From positions 1-25,025 of IMG/VR virus record IMGVR_UViG_3300046500_000096: a stretch of DNA of 25,025 bases; one strand, 5' to 3'. The DNA comes from a virus. This document shows, one piece after another, positions 7,611-16,107 of this stretch; within the stretch, counting starts at the first letter, position 1, and every line of letters starts with the position of its first letter. The position numbers and the translations under genes were made by a program. Under the pieces are notes generated by a model. The model saw only the letters and a list, made by a program, of their open reading frames with translations. It searched no databases and had not been told where the DNA came from.

Positions 7611-9244
7611 ACGAAGAAGTCATCAAGGAGTTTCTGGTTTCGATCGGCTACAGGACCGACGAGACCAGCCTGAAGAAGTTCACGGCATCGCTCGCCAGTG
7701 TCACGAAGACGGTGATGAAGCTCGGCGCGGCCGTGGCGGCGACCGCCGTCGCCGTCGTCGCTGGTGTCAAGGTCATCTCGGGAGAGATGGAGCGCCTGTA
7801 CTACGCCTCGCAGCGCACCGGCGAGACCGTCGGCAATATCATGGCGCTGCGGTACGCCGCCGGCCAGATTGGCCTCACCGCCGACCAGGCGCAGGCGTCC
7901 CTCGAGGGCTTCACGCGCACGCTGCGCCTCAACCCGGGAATGAACGGCCTGCTCACGCAGCTAGGAGTCACCGGCAAGGGGCCGCTTGAGCAGTTCGAGA
8001 GCTTCATCGGCAAGATGAAGCAGATGCAGCCGTACATCGCGGCTCAGTACGCAAGCCTGTTCGGGATCGATCCCGACACGCTGCTAATGCTCGAGAACGG
8101 TCTGCCGAAGATTCAGGCGGCGCAGGAGAAGTATCGCCAGAAGCTCGGCGCATTCGGGATCAACCCCGAGCAGGCGGCCGACGCGGGCCGAGCGTTCGAT
8201 AACTCGATCCGCGATCTAACCGGAGACATTCACCTTTTCTGGGTGCTGCTTCAGGAGCATCTGGCTCCGGTGCTCGAAAAGATCTCCACGGGGTTTGAGC
8301 GATGGGCGGCCGGTCATGCTGACGAGGTCGCACGCAAGATCGCGTCGGCACTCGAGGCGGTGGCGAAGTGGGTCTCGGAGATCAACTGGACCGAAGTCGG
8401 CAAGGACGTCGACATCTTCCTGACGAAAGCAGGCAAGGTCGCGGAAGTGATCGGCAACATCGTCGGCGGTGTCGCCAAAATGGCCGCGTGGTTCGGCGGT
8501 AGCTCTGACGATTCTCCTAGCCTTACCCAGGCCGACTCGCGAGCGCCAGCGCAGGCACAACCAGATTCGAAGAGCAGCGCGCGCCCCGGAGACAGTCCGT
8601 TCATTGGCTGGTTGCGTGGGAAAGTCCAATCGCTGCACGACCGGTTCGATGCGAAGCCAGACGGTGGATTCCAGCCAGATGGATCAATCGTCGAAGTCCC
8701 GGCCGACGGCCCGTCGAAGAAGGCGCCGCGCGGCATTCGAAACAATAACCCGGGCAACATCCGTTACGGCGAATTCGCGAGGAACGCTGGTGCGACAGGT
8801 GCAGACAGTGGAGGGTTCGCGGTTTTCTCCGACATGCAAACGGGCATGGAGGCGACGGCGAAGCTGTTGCGCAGTTATGCCGATCGAGGCTTCAACACGA
8901 TCCGCAAGATCATCTCGCGCTGGGCACCCGCCAACGAGAACGACACGCAGGCGTATATCGCCAACGTGGCGAAGCGGCTTGGCGTGTCTGCCGACGTCGA
9001 ACTGAACGGAGAGCAACTAAGGGGCGTAGCGGGCTCGATCTTTCAGCATGAGAACGGCTCTGCCTATGGAAAGCTCGGCGTCGGAGGGGCGCCGGCAGCG
9101 TCGAGATCCGTAACGATCAGCCAGAAGACAGACGTGCACGTGCATGGCTCGCCTGATCCGGGCGGCACCGGGCGCGCTGTCGCTGGCGAGCAGTCGCGCG
9201 TGAATGCTGATCTCGTGCGCAATATGACAGGGGCATACGTGTGA
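7607..9244 (+). CDS. Tape measure protein with C-terminal wall-degrading-type domain
   Basis: 545 aa, short for a tape measure. The N-terminus EFLVSIGYRTDETSLKKFTASL is a common tape-measure opening, followed by a hydrophobic segment at about residues 38-57 and helical regions including YYASQRTGETVGNIMALRYAA. Residues about 280-370 are a Pro/Ser/Asp-rich linker. Residues about 373-510 carry RGIRNNNPGNIRYGEF, GFAVFSDMQTGMEATAKLL and RWAPANENDTQAYIANV, a domain seen on many virion proteins and thought to attack peptidoglycan during DNA entry. At roughly 0.15 nm per residue the tail would be about 80 nm. It overlaps the frameshifted chaperone by four bases and the next gene's GTG by four. Confidence 0.86.
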   Translation: MNEEVIKEFLVSIGYRTDETSLKKFTASLASVTKTVMKLGAAVAATAVAVVAGVKVISGEMERLYYASQRTGETVGNIMALRYAAGQIGLTADQAQASLEGFTRTLRLNPGMNGLLTQLGVTGKGPLEQFESFIGKMKQMQPYIAAQYASLFGIDPDTLLMLENGLPKIQAAQEKYRQKLGAFGINPEQAADAGRAFDNSIRDLTGDIHLFWVLLQEHLAPVLEKISTGFERWAAGHADEVARKIASALEAVAKWVSEINWTEVGKDVDIFLTKAGKVAEVIGNIVGGVAKMAAWFGGSSDDSPSLTQADSRAPAQAQPDSKSSARPGDSPFIGWLRGKVQSLHDRFDAKPDGGFQPDGSIVEVPADGPSKKAPRGIRNNNPGNIRYGEFARNAGATGADSGGFAVFSDMQTGMEATAKLLRSYADRGFNTIRKIISRWAPANENDTQAYIANVAKRLGVSADVELNGEQLRGVAGSIFQHENGSAYGKLGVGGAPAASRSVTISQKTDVHVHGSPDPGGTGRAVAGEQSRVNADLVRNMTGAYV

Positions 9245-9924
9245 GTATTCTCGGCTTCATCGAATCGGGCGCGCAGCTCGGGCTTCAGCTTCTGACGATG
9301 AAACCCTCGCGCGGGCTGATCGCGCAGGACGGAGGGTCCTCGATCGTTGCCCACGCGACGATTGAGGAAGTTCACCAGGACGAACTCGAAGTCACCGAGC
9401 ATCCGGTCGAGCAAGGCACGGTGATCGCCGATCATGCGTTCGTCCGGCCGGCCGATCTGATCATTACTGCCGGCTGGTCGAACAGCCCTAACTCGACTAG
9501 CGTTGTGGGCGCCGTCGCGGGATTCGCGGCAGCGCGCAGCAGCGCGGCACGCGCGCTCATTGGCGCGGTTGAGCTGGGAAGTGGGGTCATCAATCTGCTG
9601 AGCGAAGGCGCGTCTCCTGTCCAGAATGCATACGACAGTCTTCTAGCGGCTTATCAGGCGCGCACGCTGTTCACCGTCTACACTGGAAAGCGCCTGTACA
9701 AGAACATGCTCATCAAATCCCTGTCCACGACCACGGACAAGGAGAATGAGAATTCGATGCTGATTCGGATCGGAATGCGTCAGATCCTGATGGCGCAGAC
9801 CCAGACTGTGACGGTTCCCGACTCTAGCGTCATGTCGAACCCTGCAAGTACCGCATCGCCGGAAGATGCCGGCGTGGCCTCGGCAGTTCCTGCGCCCAAC
9901 ATCAACGTGACGGCAATCCCATGA
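9241..9924 (+). CDS. Dit-like baseplate / distal tail protein
   Basis: 227 aa from a GTG overlapping the tape measure stop (GTGA). The N-terminal half, with GGSSIVAHATIEEVHQDELEVTEHPVEQGTVIADHAFVRPADLII, matches the Dit-like N-terminal domain: a beta-barrel in which a conserved V-T-x-H-P-V-E-x-G precedes I-x-D-H. Later TVYTGKRLYKNMLIKSLST continues the fold. The C-terminal 40 residues are Ser/Ala/Pro-rich and look unstructured. It should form a ring at the tube end that starts the baseplate. Its position right after the tape measure fits. Confidence 0.82.
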   Translation: MSILGFIESGAQLGLQLLTMKPSRGLIAQDGGSSIVAHATIEEVHQDELEVTEHPVEQGTVIADHAFVRPADLIITAGWSNSPNSTSVVGAVAGFAAARSSAARALIGAVELGSGVINLLSEGASPVQNAYDSLLAAYQARTLFTVYTGKRLYKNMLIKSLSTTTDKENENSMLIRIGMRQILMAQTQTVTVPDSSVMSNPASTASPEDAGVASAVPAPNINVTAIP

Positions 9925-10229
9925 CCTCATACGAGATTCCGTTGTCGGCCAAGCCGCAGACGTTCAGCATCGCGCTCGGCGGCGTCACCTACAAGATGAC
10001 GGTTAGGTGGAACCTGCCGGCGGCCGCGTGGATGCTCGACATTGCCGACGCAACGGGCAGCCCGATGGTTGGCAGTATTCCTCTCGTGACGGGCGCCGAT
10101 CTGCTCGGGCAGTACGCGTATCTCGGCTTCACCGGCAAACTCATCGTCCAAACAGACTATGACGCGGACGCAGTTCCGACCTTCGACAACCTCGGCACGA
10201 CCGGGCACTTGTATTTTGTAACCTCATGA
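9921..10229 (+). CDS. Baseplate plug protein (OB-fold, Pam3 gp18-like)
   Basis: 102 aa starting within the Dit-like stop (ATGA). It opens YEIPLSAKPQTFSIALGGVTYKMTVRWN, continues WMLDIADATGSPMVGSIPLVTGADLLGQYAYLG and ends NLGTTGHLYFVTS. This order is typical of the small baseplate plug family in contractile phages, an OB-like domain that closes the channel next to hub and spike. It overlaps the hub gene by four bases. The family is recognised from its characteristic strand order and from the position Dit, plug, hub, spike. Confidence 0.8.
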   Translation: MTSYEIPLSAKPQTFSIALGGVTYKMTVRWNLPAAAWMLDIADATGSPMVGSIPLVTGADLLGQYAYLGFTGKLIVQTDYDADAVPTFDNLGTTGHLYFVTS

Positions 10230-11167
10230 GCGACCAGTTCGGACGGAAGGCAACGCTAATCGTTTCGACTGGCTCGAGCGGACTCGATCTGTCGCAGCTT
10301 CGATTTAAGTTCGAGGTGCGACAGGCTGACACGCAGGCACCGAACACGCTCTATGTGCGCGTCTACAACCTGGCACCAGCTACGGTCAAGGCGATTCAGG
10401 GCGAGTTCACGACTATCACGCTTCAGGCGGGATACGAGAGCGGTAACTTCGGCATTATTTTTCAAGGCACGATAAAGCAGTTCGTTCGCGGGAAAGAGCG
10501 CAACGTCGATTCGTTTCTCGACATATGGGCTGCGGACGGCGACGAGTTTTACAACTTCGGCATGGTCAATCAGACGCTGGCCGCTGGAAGCACGCCGTCA
10601 CAAATTCTCGACGCGGTCACAAAGCAAAACGCCGATTCAGGGAAGCTTCCGTACGCGACAGACGTCAATGGACTGGTCGGAGGAGTGCCGGCGCAGGCAC
10701 TCGCACGAGGGAAGGTGCTGTTCGGGATGGCGCGCGACTACGCGCAAGACTGGGCCGCGAAGAACGGCTTCCGCTGGAGCATCCAGAACGGCCAGGCGGT
10801 TGTCGTGCCGATCACGGGATACCGCCCCGGTGAGGCCGTTGTGCTGTCTTCGACGACCGGGCTGATCGGCGTTCCAGAGGCGACTTCGGACGGCGTGCGC
10901 GCACGCATTCTGTTGAATCCGCTGGTGCGCATCGGATGCCTCGTGCAAATCGCGCAGTCAGACATCAACACGCTGACGGTCAAGCAACTGGGGCTGGCCT
11001 ACACAAGTCTTACGTCTGCGGCCGTGACCACCGCAGCCGGCTTTTATCGGGTGCTTGTCTCCGAGTTCCTTGGCGATACGCGCGGACAGGAGTGGTACTG
11101 CGACCTCACGTGCCTTGCAGTCGACACGTCTGCACCGGCCAGCAGCTCGGTTCAGGCTGCGGGCTAG
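10226..11167 (+). CDS. Baseplate hub protein (gp27/gpD-like)
   Basis: 313 aa. The N-terminus holds a beta-rich first domain (LRFKFEVRQADTQAPNTLYVRVYNL, then YESGNFGIIFQGTIKQF) of the type found in trimeric hub proteins. The middle has an AAGSTPSQILDAVTK helix, and the C-terminal domain has RILLNPLVRIGCLVQIAQ and GFYRVLVSEFLGDTRGQEWYCDLTCL. It would join the tube to the central spike. Its stop (TAG at 11165-11167) overlaps by three bases, tail to tail, with the stop of a minus-strand gene, an unusual interruption of the baseplate operon. Confidence 0.8.
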   Translation: MSDQFGRKATLIVSTGSSGLDLSQLRFKFEVRQADTQAPNTLYVRVYNLAPATVKAIQGEFTTITLQAGYESGNFGIIFQGTIKQFVRGKERNVDSFLDIWAADGDEFYNFGMVNQTLAAGSTPSQILDAVTKQNADSGKLPYATDVNGLVGGVPAQALARGKVLFGMARDYAQDWAAKNGFRWSIQNGQAVVVPITGYRPGEAVVLSSTTGLIGVPEATSDGVRARILLNPLVRIGCLVQIAQSDINTLTVKQLGLAYTSLTSAAVTTAAGFYRVLVSEFLGDTRGQEWYCDLTCLAVDTSAPASSSVQAAG

Positions 11168-11607
11168 CGCTCGATCATGGGCGGCAGTGTAACGCCGGTG
11201 AACTTCCGGCCGTCCGGGAGTTTTCCTGATACGACGGGCACGAAATTGCCCTTCTCGACGGACAGCTTCGTCCCTGAGGGGACCATGACGCAGCCATAGT
11301 CAGACAGGCGCGGCTCCGCGCCGTAATCGTAGCCGTTGACGAGCGCCGCCTGCCTCATCAATTCTTGAGGAAGCGACGCACGCGTATGGCGGGCCGAGTT
11401 GATCTGCCCGTACATGAACTCGGCAAGGTCGTACGAGCTGCACACGATCGCGCCTTCAACTAGGTCCACGCCCCGCGATGTCGGCGTGCGTGCCGCTGGA
11501 GCAATTCGTTCTGCAATTGTGGCTGGAGGGATCGTTATCTCTGGCATGTCTGTCTGGCCGGCCGCCGCTGTGATCGGGATGACGAAAAGCAGTGTCGTTA
11601 TTTTCAT
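11164..11607 (-). CDS. Putative secreted protein inserted between hub and spike genes
   Basis: 147 aa on the opposite strand to all neighbours. The start at 11607 is supported by AGGAG (plus positions 11616-11620) with an 8-base spacer. The N-terminus MKITTLLFVIPITAAAG is a short signal peptide with a likely cut after Ala16. The mature part is small, with two cysteines (in AIVCSSYDLAEF and DYGCVMVPSG) that could form a disulfide in the periplasm, and ends SGKLPDGRKFTGVTLPPMIER. I recognise no family. Its location, strand and export signal make it a candidate moron (a gene useful to the lysogen rather than to the virion). Its promoter would have to lie inside the spike gene; I see no convincing one. 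Confidence 0.72.
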   Translation of the reverse strand: MKITTLLFVIPITAAAGQTDMPEITIPPATIAERIAPAARTPTSRGVDLVEGAIVCSSYDLAEFMYGQINSARHTRASLPQELMRQAALVNGYDYGAEPRLSDYGCVMVPSGTKLSVEKGNFVPVVSGKLPDGRKFTGVTLPPMIER

Positions 11608-11620
11608 TCTTTAGGCTCCT

Positions 11621-12337
11621 ATGCTTCAAACTGAACGCTCTGCCGACTTAGGCGAAGCTTTGCGTGCGGCGCTTGGCGGCCACCAGACCGGGGTTTGGAC
11701 TGCGCTTCCGGCGATCATCCAGAGTTTCGATGCTACAAAACTGACCTGCGTAGCGCAACCCGCCATCAAGGCGCAGGTTCGAGCGCAGGACGGCAGCACT
11801 TCATGGGTCTCGCTTCCACTGCTTGTCGACGTACCTGTCTGCTTCCCGCGCGGAGGCGGCTGCACGCTGACGTTTCCAGTCGCAGCCGGCGACGAAGCGC
11901 TCATCGTTTTCTCGTCGCGCTGCATCGATGCGTGGTGGCAATCCGGCGGAGTTCAGGTCCAGGCTGAGCTTCGCATGCATGACCTGTCGGACGGGTTCGC
12001 GATTCTCGGGCCGTTCTCGCAGGCGACGAAGATAAGCGGCGTCAGTACCAGCACCACGCAGCTGCGAAGCGACGACGGTCAGACTTACGTTGATCTAGAC
12101 CCGGCGGGCAAGGTGGTGAAGGTGAAGGCGCCGAACGGAATCACCTTGGACACTCCGACCGTTACCGTTACTGGCGTCGTCAACGTTCAGAACGTGAATA
12201 GCGCGCCGACTTCAATGTCGATCAACGGTAATACAAACTTCACAGGTCAAGTGTCCGCGAACGGACACAGGATCGACGAAACCCACAAGCATACCGGCGT
12301 TACGACTGGCGCCGGCCAGACAGGGACGGTCGTATGA
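11621..12337 (+). CDS. Baseplate central spike, gp138/gpV-like
   Basis: 238 aa. The N-terminal half, with GVWTALPAIIQSFDATKLTCVAQPAIKA, LPLLVDVPVCFPRGGGCTLTFPVAAGDEALIVFSSRCID and WW, is the OB-type domain of the gp138 spike family. Residues about 140-215 are a beta-helix shaft of short strands. The end DETHKHTGVTTGAGQTGTVV contains His222-Lys-His224, the H-x-H motif that binds iron at the needle tip in phage spikes. It pierces the outer membrane. Only weak ribosome binding (AGG, 5-base spacer) precedes the ATG, possibly because the 13-base gap is shared with the opposite gene's ribosome site. Confidence 0.88.
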   Translation: MLQTERSADLGEALRAALGGHQTGVWTALPAIIQSFDATKLTCVAQPAIKAQVRAQDGSTSWVSLPLLVDVPVCFPRGGGCTLTFPVAAGDEALIVFSSRCIDAWWQSGGVQVQAELRMHDLSDGFAILGPFSQATKISGVSTSTTQLRSDDGQTYVDLDPAGKVVKVKAPNGITLDTPTVTVTGVVNVQNVNSAPTSMSINGNTNFTGQVSANGHRIDETHKHTGVTTGAGQTGTVV

Positions 12338-12687
12338 GATACCGAGCGCTCGACGCCGACGGCGATTTCAGCTTCGGCCTAGGTTCCGCGAACTTCCTAG
12401 TCGACTCGCCAGAAGCAGTTGCACAACTCGTTCTCACGCGCCTCCGACTGATGACAGGAGAGTGGTTTCTCGACACTACCGAGGGCACGCCATACGCGAC
12501 CGAAATCCTGGGAAGCGGTACCTCATCGACGCGCGATCTCGCGGTGCAAGAACGCATTCTCGAAACGCAGGGCGTGACCGGCATCGCTGACTACGCGAGC
12601 GTCGTCGATCCTTCGACGCGCGCCTTCACGGTGGCGGCGACCATCGACACGATCTATGGCCAAACGACAATCACGGCGGCTCTCTGA
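12334..12687 (+). CDS. Baseplate wedge protein, gp25/gpW-like
   Basis: 117 aa starting in the spike's stop (ATGA). It has the family's layout: a leading DGDFSFGLGSANFLVDSPEAVAQLVLTRLRLMTGEWFLDTTEGTPY, then a C-terminal VQERILETQGVTGIADYASV and short strands. The L-x-T/L-x-x-G-E-W-F-L-D segment is well conserved among Mu gp46/gp25-like wedge proteins. It connects the baseplate to the sheath and starts sheath polymerisation. Its stop overlaps the next gene by one base (TGATG at 12687). Confidence 0.85.
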   Translation: MRYRALDADGDFSFGLGSANFLVDSPEAVAQLVLTRLRLMTGEWFLDTTEGTPYATEILGSGTSSTRDLAVQERILETQGVTGIADYASVVDPSTRAFTVAATIDTIYGQTTITAAL

Positions 12688-13874
12688 TGGCGACTTACCC
12701 TCTCGCAACGCTCGGCCCGACGATCACGAGCGCGGGGATTTCCATTCCCTCGTTCAATGACGTATATCAGAGCCTCATCGCGACTTTCCAGAGCATCTAC
12801 GGGTCCGACGTTGTCGTGACGCCTGACAGCCAGGACGGACAATGGATCGCGAACATCGCAACCGCGATCAACGACTGCAATAACGGCGCAGTTGCCTGCT
12901 ATAACGCGTTCTCGCCCGCGACGGCGCAGGGCGCGAACCTGTCGAGCGTCGTGAAGATCAACGGCATCGCGCGCAACGTCTCGTCGCAGTCGACAGTCGA
13001 TGTGACGATTGTAGGGCAGGCCGGAACGACGATCACGAACGGCATCGTCTCGGACGGCACTAATCAGTGGGCTATTCCGGAGAGCGTGCTGGTTCCTTCT
13101 GGCGGCTCTGTCGTGGCGACTGCAACGTGCCAAACGGACGGCGCTGTGACGCTCGCATCGGGCACGGCGCTGCAGATTTCGACGCCGACGCGCGGATGGC
13201 AGACGGCAACCGCAGCGAACGACGCGGATCCCGGCGCGCCTGTCGAGATGGATGCGGCGCTGCGCAAGCGGCAGGCGACCTCGGTTGCGATCCCGTCCCT
13301 GACCGTGCTGGCGGGCATGATCGGCGCCGTCGCTGGTGTCTCCGGTGTCACGCGCTACGCCGCGTACGAAAATGACACCGGATCGACCGATTCGAACGGA
13401 ATCCCCGCGCACATGATCTCGCTCGTCGTGGAAGGTGGCGATTCGACCGCGATCGCGAGTGCGATTGCTGCCAAGAAGACGCCAGGCGGTGGCACATACG
13501 GATCCACGACTGTCACCGTGACGGACGTCTACGGCATTCCGCATCCGATCAATTTCTACAGGCCGACGACTCAGGCAATCACTGTTGCGGTCTCGATGAA
13601 GGCGTTGGCCGGCTACTCGTCCGTCATCGGCGCCGCCGTTCAGCAGGCAATCTCTGACTACGTCAACAGTGTCGCCATCGGCGGCGGCCCGGCTGGTGTG
13701 GTCGAGTGGGACTCGTGCATCGCTGCGGCAAAGGGCGTTAGCGGCGGCAACACATTCAAGATCACGGCGCTCACGTTGGCGGGGCCGGGCGGCGCTGGTT
13801 CGCCCGATGTCGCGCTCGCCTTCAACCAGTCTGCGACGTGCACGCCGGCTAGTGTGACTCTCACGGTTTCCTGA
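12687..13874 (+). CDS. Baseplate J-like wedge protein
   Basis: 395 aa, typical for baseplate J proteins. Visible family features are the N-terminal YQSLIATFQSIYGSDVVVTPDSQDGQWI, a helix ending ATAQGANLSSVVKINGIAR, the linker VDVTIVGQAGTTITNGIVSDGTNQWAIP, the acidic-basic DADPGAPVEMDAALRKRQATSVA, then VAGVSGVTRYAAYENDTGSTDSNGIPAHMISLVVEGGD, and a final QSATCTPASVTLTVS. It makes the heterotriangular wedges around the hub together with the following DUF2612 protein. It is in the expected position between gp25-like and tail-fibre-connecting genes. Confidence 0.9.
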   Translation: MATYPLATLGPTITSAGISIPSFNDVYQSLIATFQSIYGSDVVVTPDSQDGQWIANIATAINDCNNGAVACYNAFSPATAQGANLSSVVKINGIARNVSSQSTVDVTIVGQAGTTITNGIVSDGTNQWAIPESVLVPSGGSVVATATCQTDGAVTLASGTALQISTPTRGWQTATAANDADPGAPVEMDAALRKRQATSVAIPSLTVLAGMIGAVAGVSGVTRYAAYENDTGSTDSNGIPAHMISLVVEGGDSTAIASAIAAKKTPGGGTYGSTTVTVTDVYGIPHPINFYRPTTQAITVAVSMKALAGYSSVIGAAVQQAISDYVNSVAIGGGPAGVVEWDSCIAAAKGVSGGNTFKITALTLAGPGGAGSPDVALAFNQSATCTPASVTLTVS

Positions 13875-13877
13875 TCT

Positions 13878-14540
13878 ATGGCTGACGTTACCGATTACAC
13901 CGGACTCGTCACATCTGAGCACGCCGAAAAGCCAAGGTTCATGGCGATGATCGGCGGCGTCGCGCAGGCGTTCGTCGACATCCAGAATCAACTCGCTGCC
14001 ACGCCGCAGAAGTTCGACCTCGATTCTGCCGGCGTCGTGCAGCTCGACGCGGTAGGTCTGTGGGTTGGCGTGACACGCAACGTCAACACGCCACTGACCG
14101 GCGTCTATTTTTCGCTCGACACATCGGGCCTCGGATTCGACCAAGGAGTGTGGCAAGGACCGTTCGACCCGACGACCGGTGTCGTCTCGCTCGATGACGA
14201 TACATACCGGCTTCTGATTAGAGCAAAGATCGGCGCAAACAGTTGGGATGGCACGCTGGCGACTTCTGCCGAAATCCTCAACAGCATTTTCGACGGCGGT
14301 ACGTTTGTCTTCATTCAAGACAACGGCGACATGTCGATCACGTATGGCATCGCTGGCAACGTGCCGAGCGCTATCTTCCTCGCACTCCTGCGCGGCGGGT
14401 ACATCCCGTTGAAGCCGGAAGCGGTCCACATCAACGGCTACTACGTGACATCGAATCCTGGCGGTCCACTGTTCGGATTCGACGTCGAGAACAATCTGAT
14501 TTCTGGTTTCGACGTCGGCGCTTGGGGCGTCGCTGCCTGA
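13878..14540 (+). CDS. DUF2612 baseplate protein (gpI-like)
   Basis: 220 aa, starting three bases after the J gene. It matches DUF2612: YTGLVTSEHAEKPRFMAMIGGVAQAF at the N-terminus, then LDAVGLWVGVTRNVNTPLTGVYFSLD, YRLLIRAKIGANSWDGTLATSAEILNSIF and a C-terminal GGPLFGFDVENNLISGFDVGAWG. These proteins take the place of P2 gpI at the wedge tip and hold the tail fibres. It precedes the fibre gene. The duplicated G-F-D-V strands at the end may be the docking strand for the fibre; that is an inference. Confidence 0.85.
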   Translation: MADVTDYTGLVTSEHAEKPRFMAMIGGVAQAFVDIQNQLAATPQKFDLDSAGVVQLDAVGLWVGVTRNVNTPLTGVYFSLDTSGLGFDQGVWQGPFDPTTGVVSLDDDTYRLLIRAKIGANSWDGTLATSAEILNSIFDGGTFVFIQDNGDMSITYGIAGNVPSAIFLALLRGGYIPLKPEAVHINGYYVTSNPGGPLFGFDVENNLISGFDVGAWGVAA

Positions 14541-14556
14541 CCATCACGGAGCATAA

Positions 14557-15570
14557 ATGGCAACGAATGATTTCCTCCCGTTTGCGGTTGGTGGCTCTGC
14601 GAACGTGCTTTCGCAGTCTGCATATGCCGCCCTGTCGGCGATTGCCAACGGCTACTCTTCTGGTATTGCGCAGTCGGCTGCCCTCAACAAGACGTGGCGC
14701 CAGTCGAGCATTATGGCGGCGGTGCTGGCGCAGTTTATTGCAAACCAGACTGGCGCCAACTCAGTAGATGATGGGACCACGGCGACTCTCTTGGCCAACC
14801 TTTTAGCGGCTGTGAAATCGGTCTCGAACGCTGTTGTCGGGACGGTGCGCAACGCGAAGATGTCTGTGTCGACGGCATCCGCTACTGCAACATTTACAGC
14901 CGACGAGATCATTGTTGAAACGGCTCTTGGCGGGCAGACATTCAAAGTCGCCAGCTTCAGCCAAGCGATCAACCTGGCAACGACCGGCGCTGGCGGGATG
15001 GACACCGGCACTGCCCCGACGAGCGGGTACGTCGCGCTGTATGCGATCTACAACTCGACGACCGCGACAGCAAGCATTCTGGCAAAAGACGCGACGTCGG
15101 CGGCGCAACCGAACGTCTATGGCGGCGCCAACATGCCGGCTGGCTATGCGGCATCCGCCCTGATCGGTGTGTGGCCGACGAACGCGTCAAAGCAGTTTAC
15201 CGTTGGATTCCAGCTTGATCGTCAATTCTTCACGCCGCTCATCACGGTTCTTACGACAACGACGATCACGACCGGGACGACGCTTTCAATCGCAGCCGGC
15301 GTGCCGCTCAACGCGAAGGCTGCCAACATTGGTGTCAATGCGCAGCAGTCGGGCACCGCAGCAAGTTCACTCGGCGCGTCTGTCGCAGCAAACTCCTCGT
15401 TGATCGGTCAGCAATACGCGCAGGCTCAGGGTAATTCCGCGATCCAGCAGGTGGTTGGTTGGATGGGGAGCATCCCGCTAGTTACTCCGCAATCGATCTG
15501 GTACAGCTTCAACGCTACCTCAGCGACCTCGCCGCAACTCAGCATTTACACGACCGGCTATTCGTTCTAG
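14557..15570 (+). CDS. Tail fibre / receptor-binding protein
   Basis: 337 aa. The N-terminal 80 residues (TNDFLPFAVGGSANVLSQSAYAAL, then YSSGIAQSAALNKTWRQSSIMAAVLAQFIANQTG) match the baseplate-attachment domain common to phage tail fibres. Residues 100-200 form a small beta domain with SGYVALYAIYNSTTATASIL. The C-terminal third, Ser/Ala/Thr-rich with aromatic ends (SIWYSFNATSATSPQLSIYTTGYSF), is the likely receptor-binding tip. It is short for a fibre, suggesting a stubby structure. The start follows CGGAG with a suitable spacer. A DUF4376 protein follows, as is common for fibre helper genes. Confidence 0.78.
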   Translation: MATNDFLPFAVGGSANVLSQSAYAALSAIANGYSSGIAQSAALNKTWRQSSIMAAVLAQFIANQTGANSVDDGTTATLLANLLAAVKSVSNAVVGTVRNAKMSVSTASATATFTADEIIVETALGGQTFKVASFSQAINLATTGAGGMDTGTAPTSGYVALYAIYNSTTATASILAKDATSAAQPNVYGGANMPAGYAASALIGVWPTNASKQFTVGFQLDRQFFTPLITVLTTTTITTGTTLSIAAGVPLNAKAANIGVNAQQSGTAASSLGASVAANSSLIGQQYAQAQGNSAIQQVVGWMGSIPLVTPQSIWYSFNATSATSPQLSIYTTGYSF

Positions 15571-15582
15571 GGCAGAAAAATA

Positions 15583-16107
15583 ATGACCATTAATGTGCAG
15601 TTCTCGGATGCGTCCGAGCAAGAAGTAATAGCGTATTTTGCCTCGCCACAAGACGCAGAAGCGTACCCGAACCAAGCGCAGATTGACGAATCGGACCCGC
15701 GATACCTCGCTTTCGCTAATCCGGCATCAACGCTCGCCGGCGCGCGCGCCGCGAAAATCGCCGAACTGTCGGCCGCGTGCAAAGCCTCGATCTATGCGGG
15801 ATTCACGTCCGACGCGCTCGCGACCGGCTACACCTATCCGGCGAAAGACACCGACCAGCAAAACCTCGCGTCGTCGGTGATCGATTCGCTGTTAAGCGAC
15901 GGCGCGGCCGGTTGGGCTACGCCGTTCTGGTGCGCTGACCCTGATGGTGTTTGGGCGTTCCGCATGCACACCGCCGCGCAGATTCAGCAGGTCGGCAAAG
16001 ACGCAAAGGTTGCGGTGCTTGCGGCGATGTCGAAGAATCAGGCGCTAGTCGGACGCGTCGCTGCAGCAGAGTCGGTCGACGCGGTGAAATTGATCGCCTG
16101 GGCCTGA
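15583..16107 (+). CDS. DUF4376 tail fibre-associated protein
   Basis: 174 aa. The region from about residue 55 on, AARAAKIAELSAACKASIYAGFTSDALATGYTYPAKDTDQQNLASSV, is a strong DUF4376 signature; this domain is common on the C-terminal side of phage fibre assembly or fibre-associated proteins. The N-terminal 55 residues are a small beta domain. It likely helps fold or decorate the fibre encoded just upstream. Its last 70 bases overlap, antisense, the 3' end of a small minus-strand gene. Confidence 0.78.
   Translation: MTINVQFSDASEQEVIAYFASPQDAEAYPNQAQIDESDPRYLAFANPASTLAGARAAKIAELSAACKASIYAGFTSDALATGYTYPAKDTDQQNLASSVIDSLLSDGAAGWATPFWCADPDGVWAFRMHTAAQIQQVGKDAKVAVLAAMSKNQALVGRVAAAESVDAVKLIAWA

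Noticed and set aside
12654-14429. A 591-codon minus-strand open frame
   Set aside because: It is antisense to J and DUF2612 genes and has the Arg-rich shadow composition.
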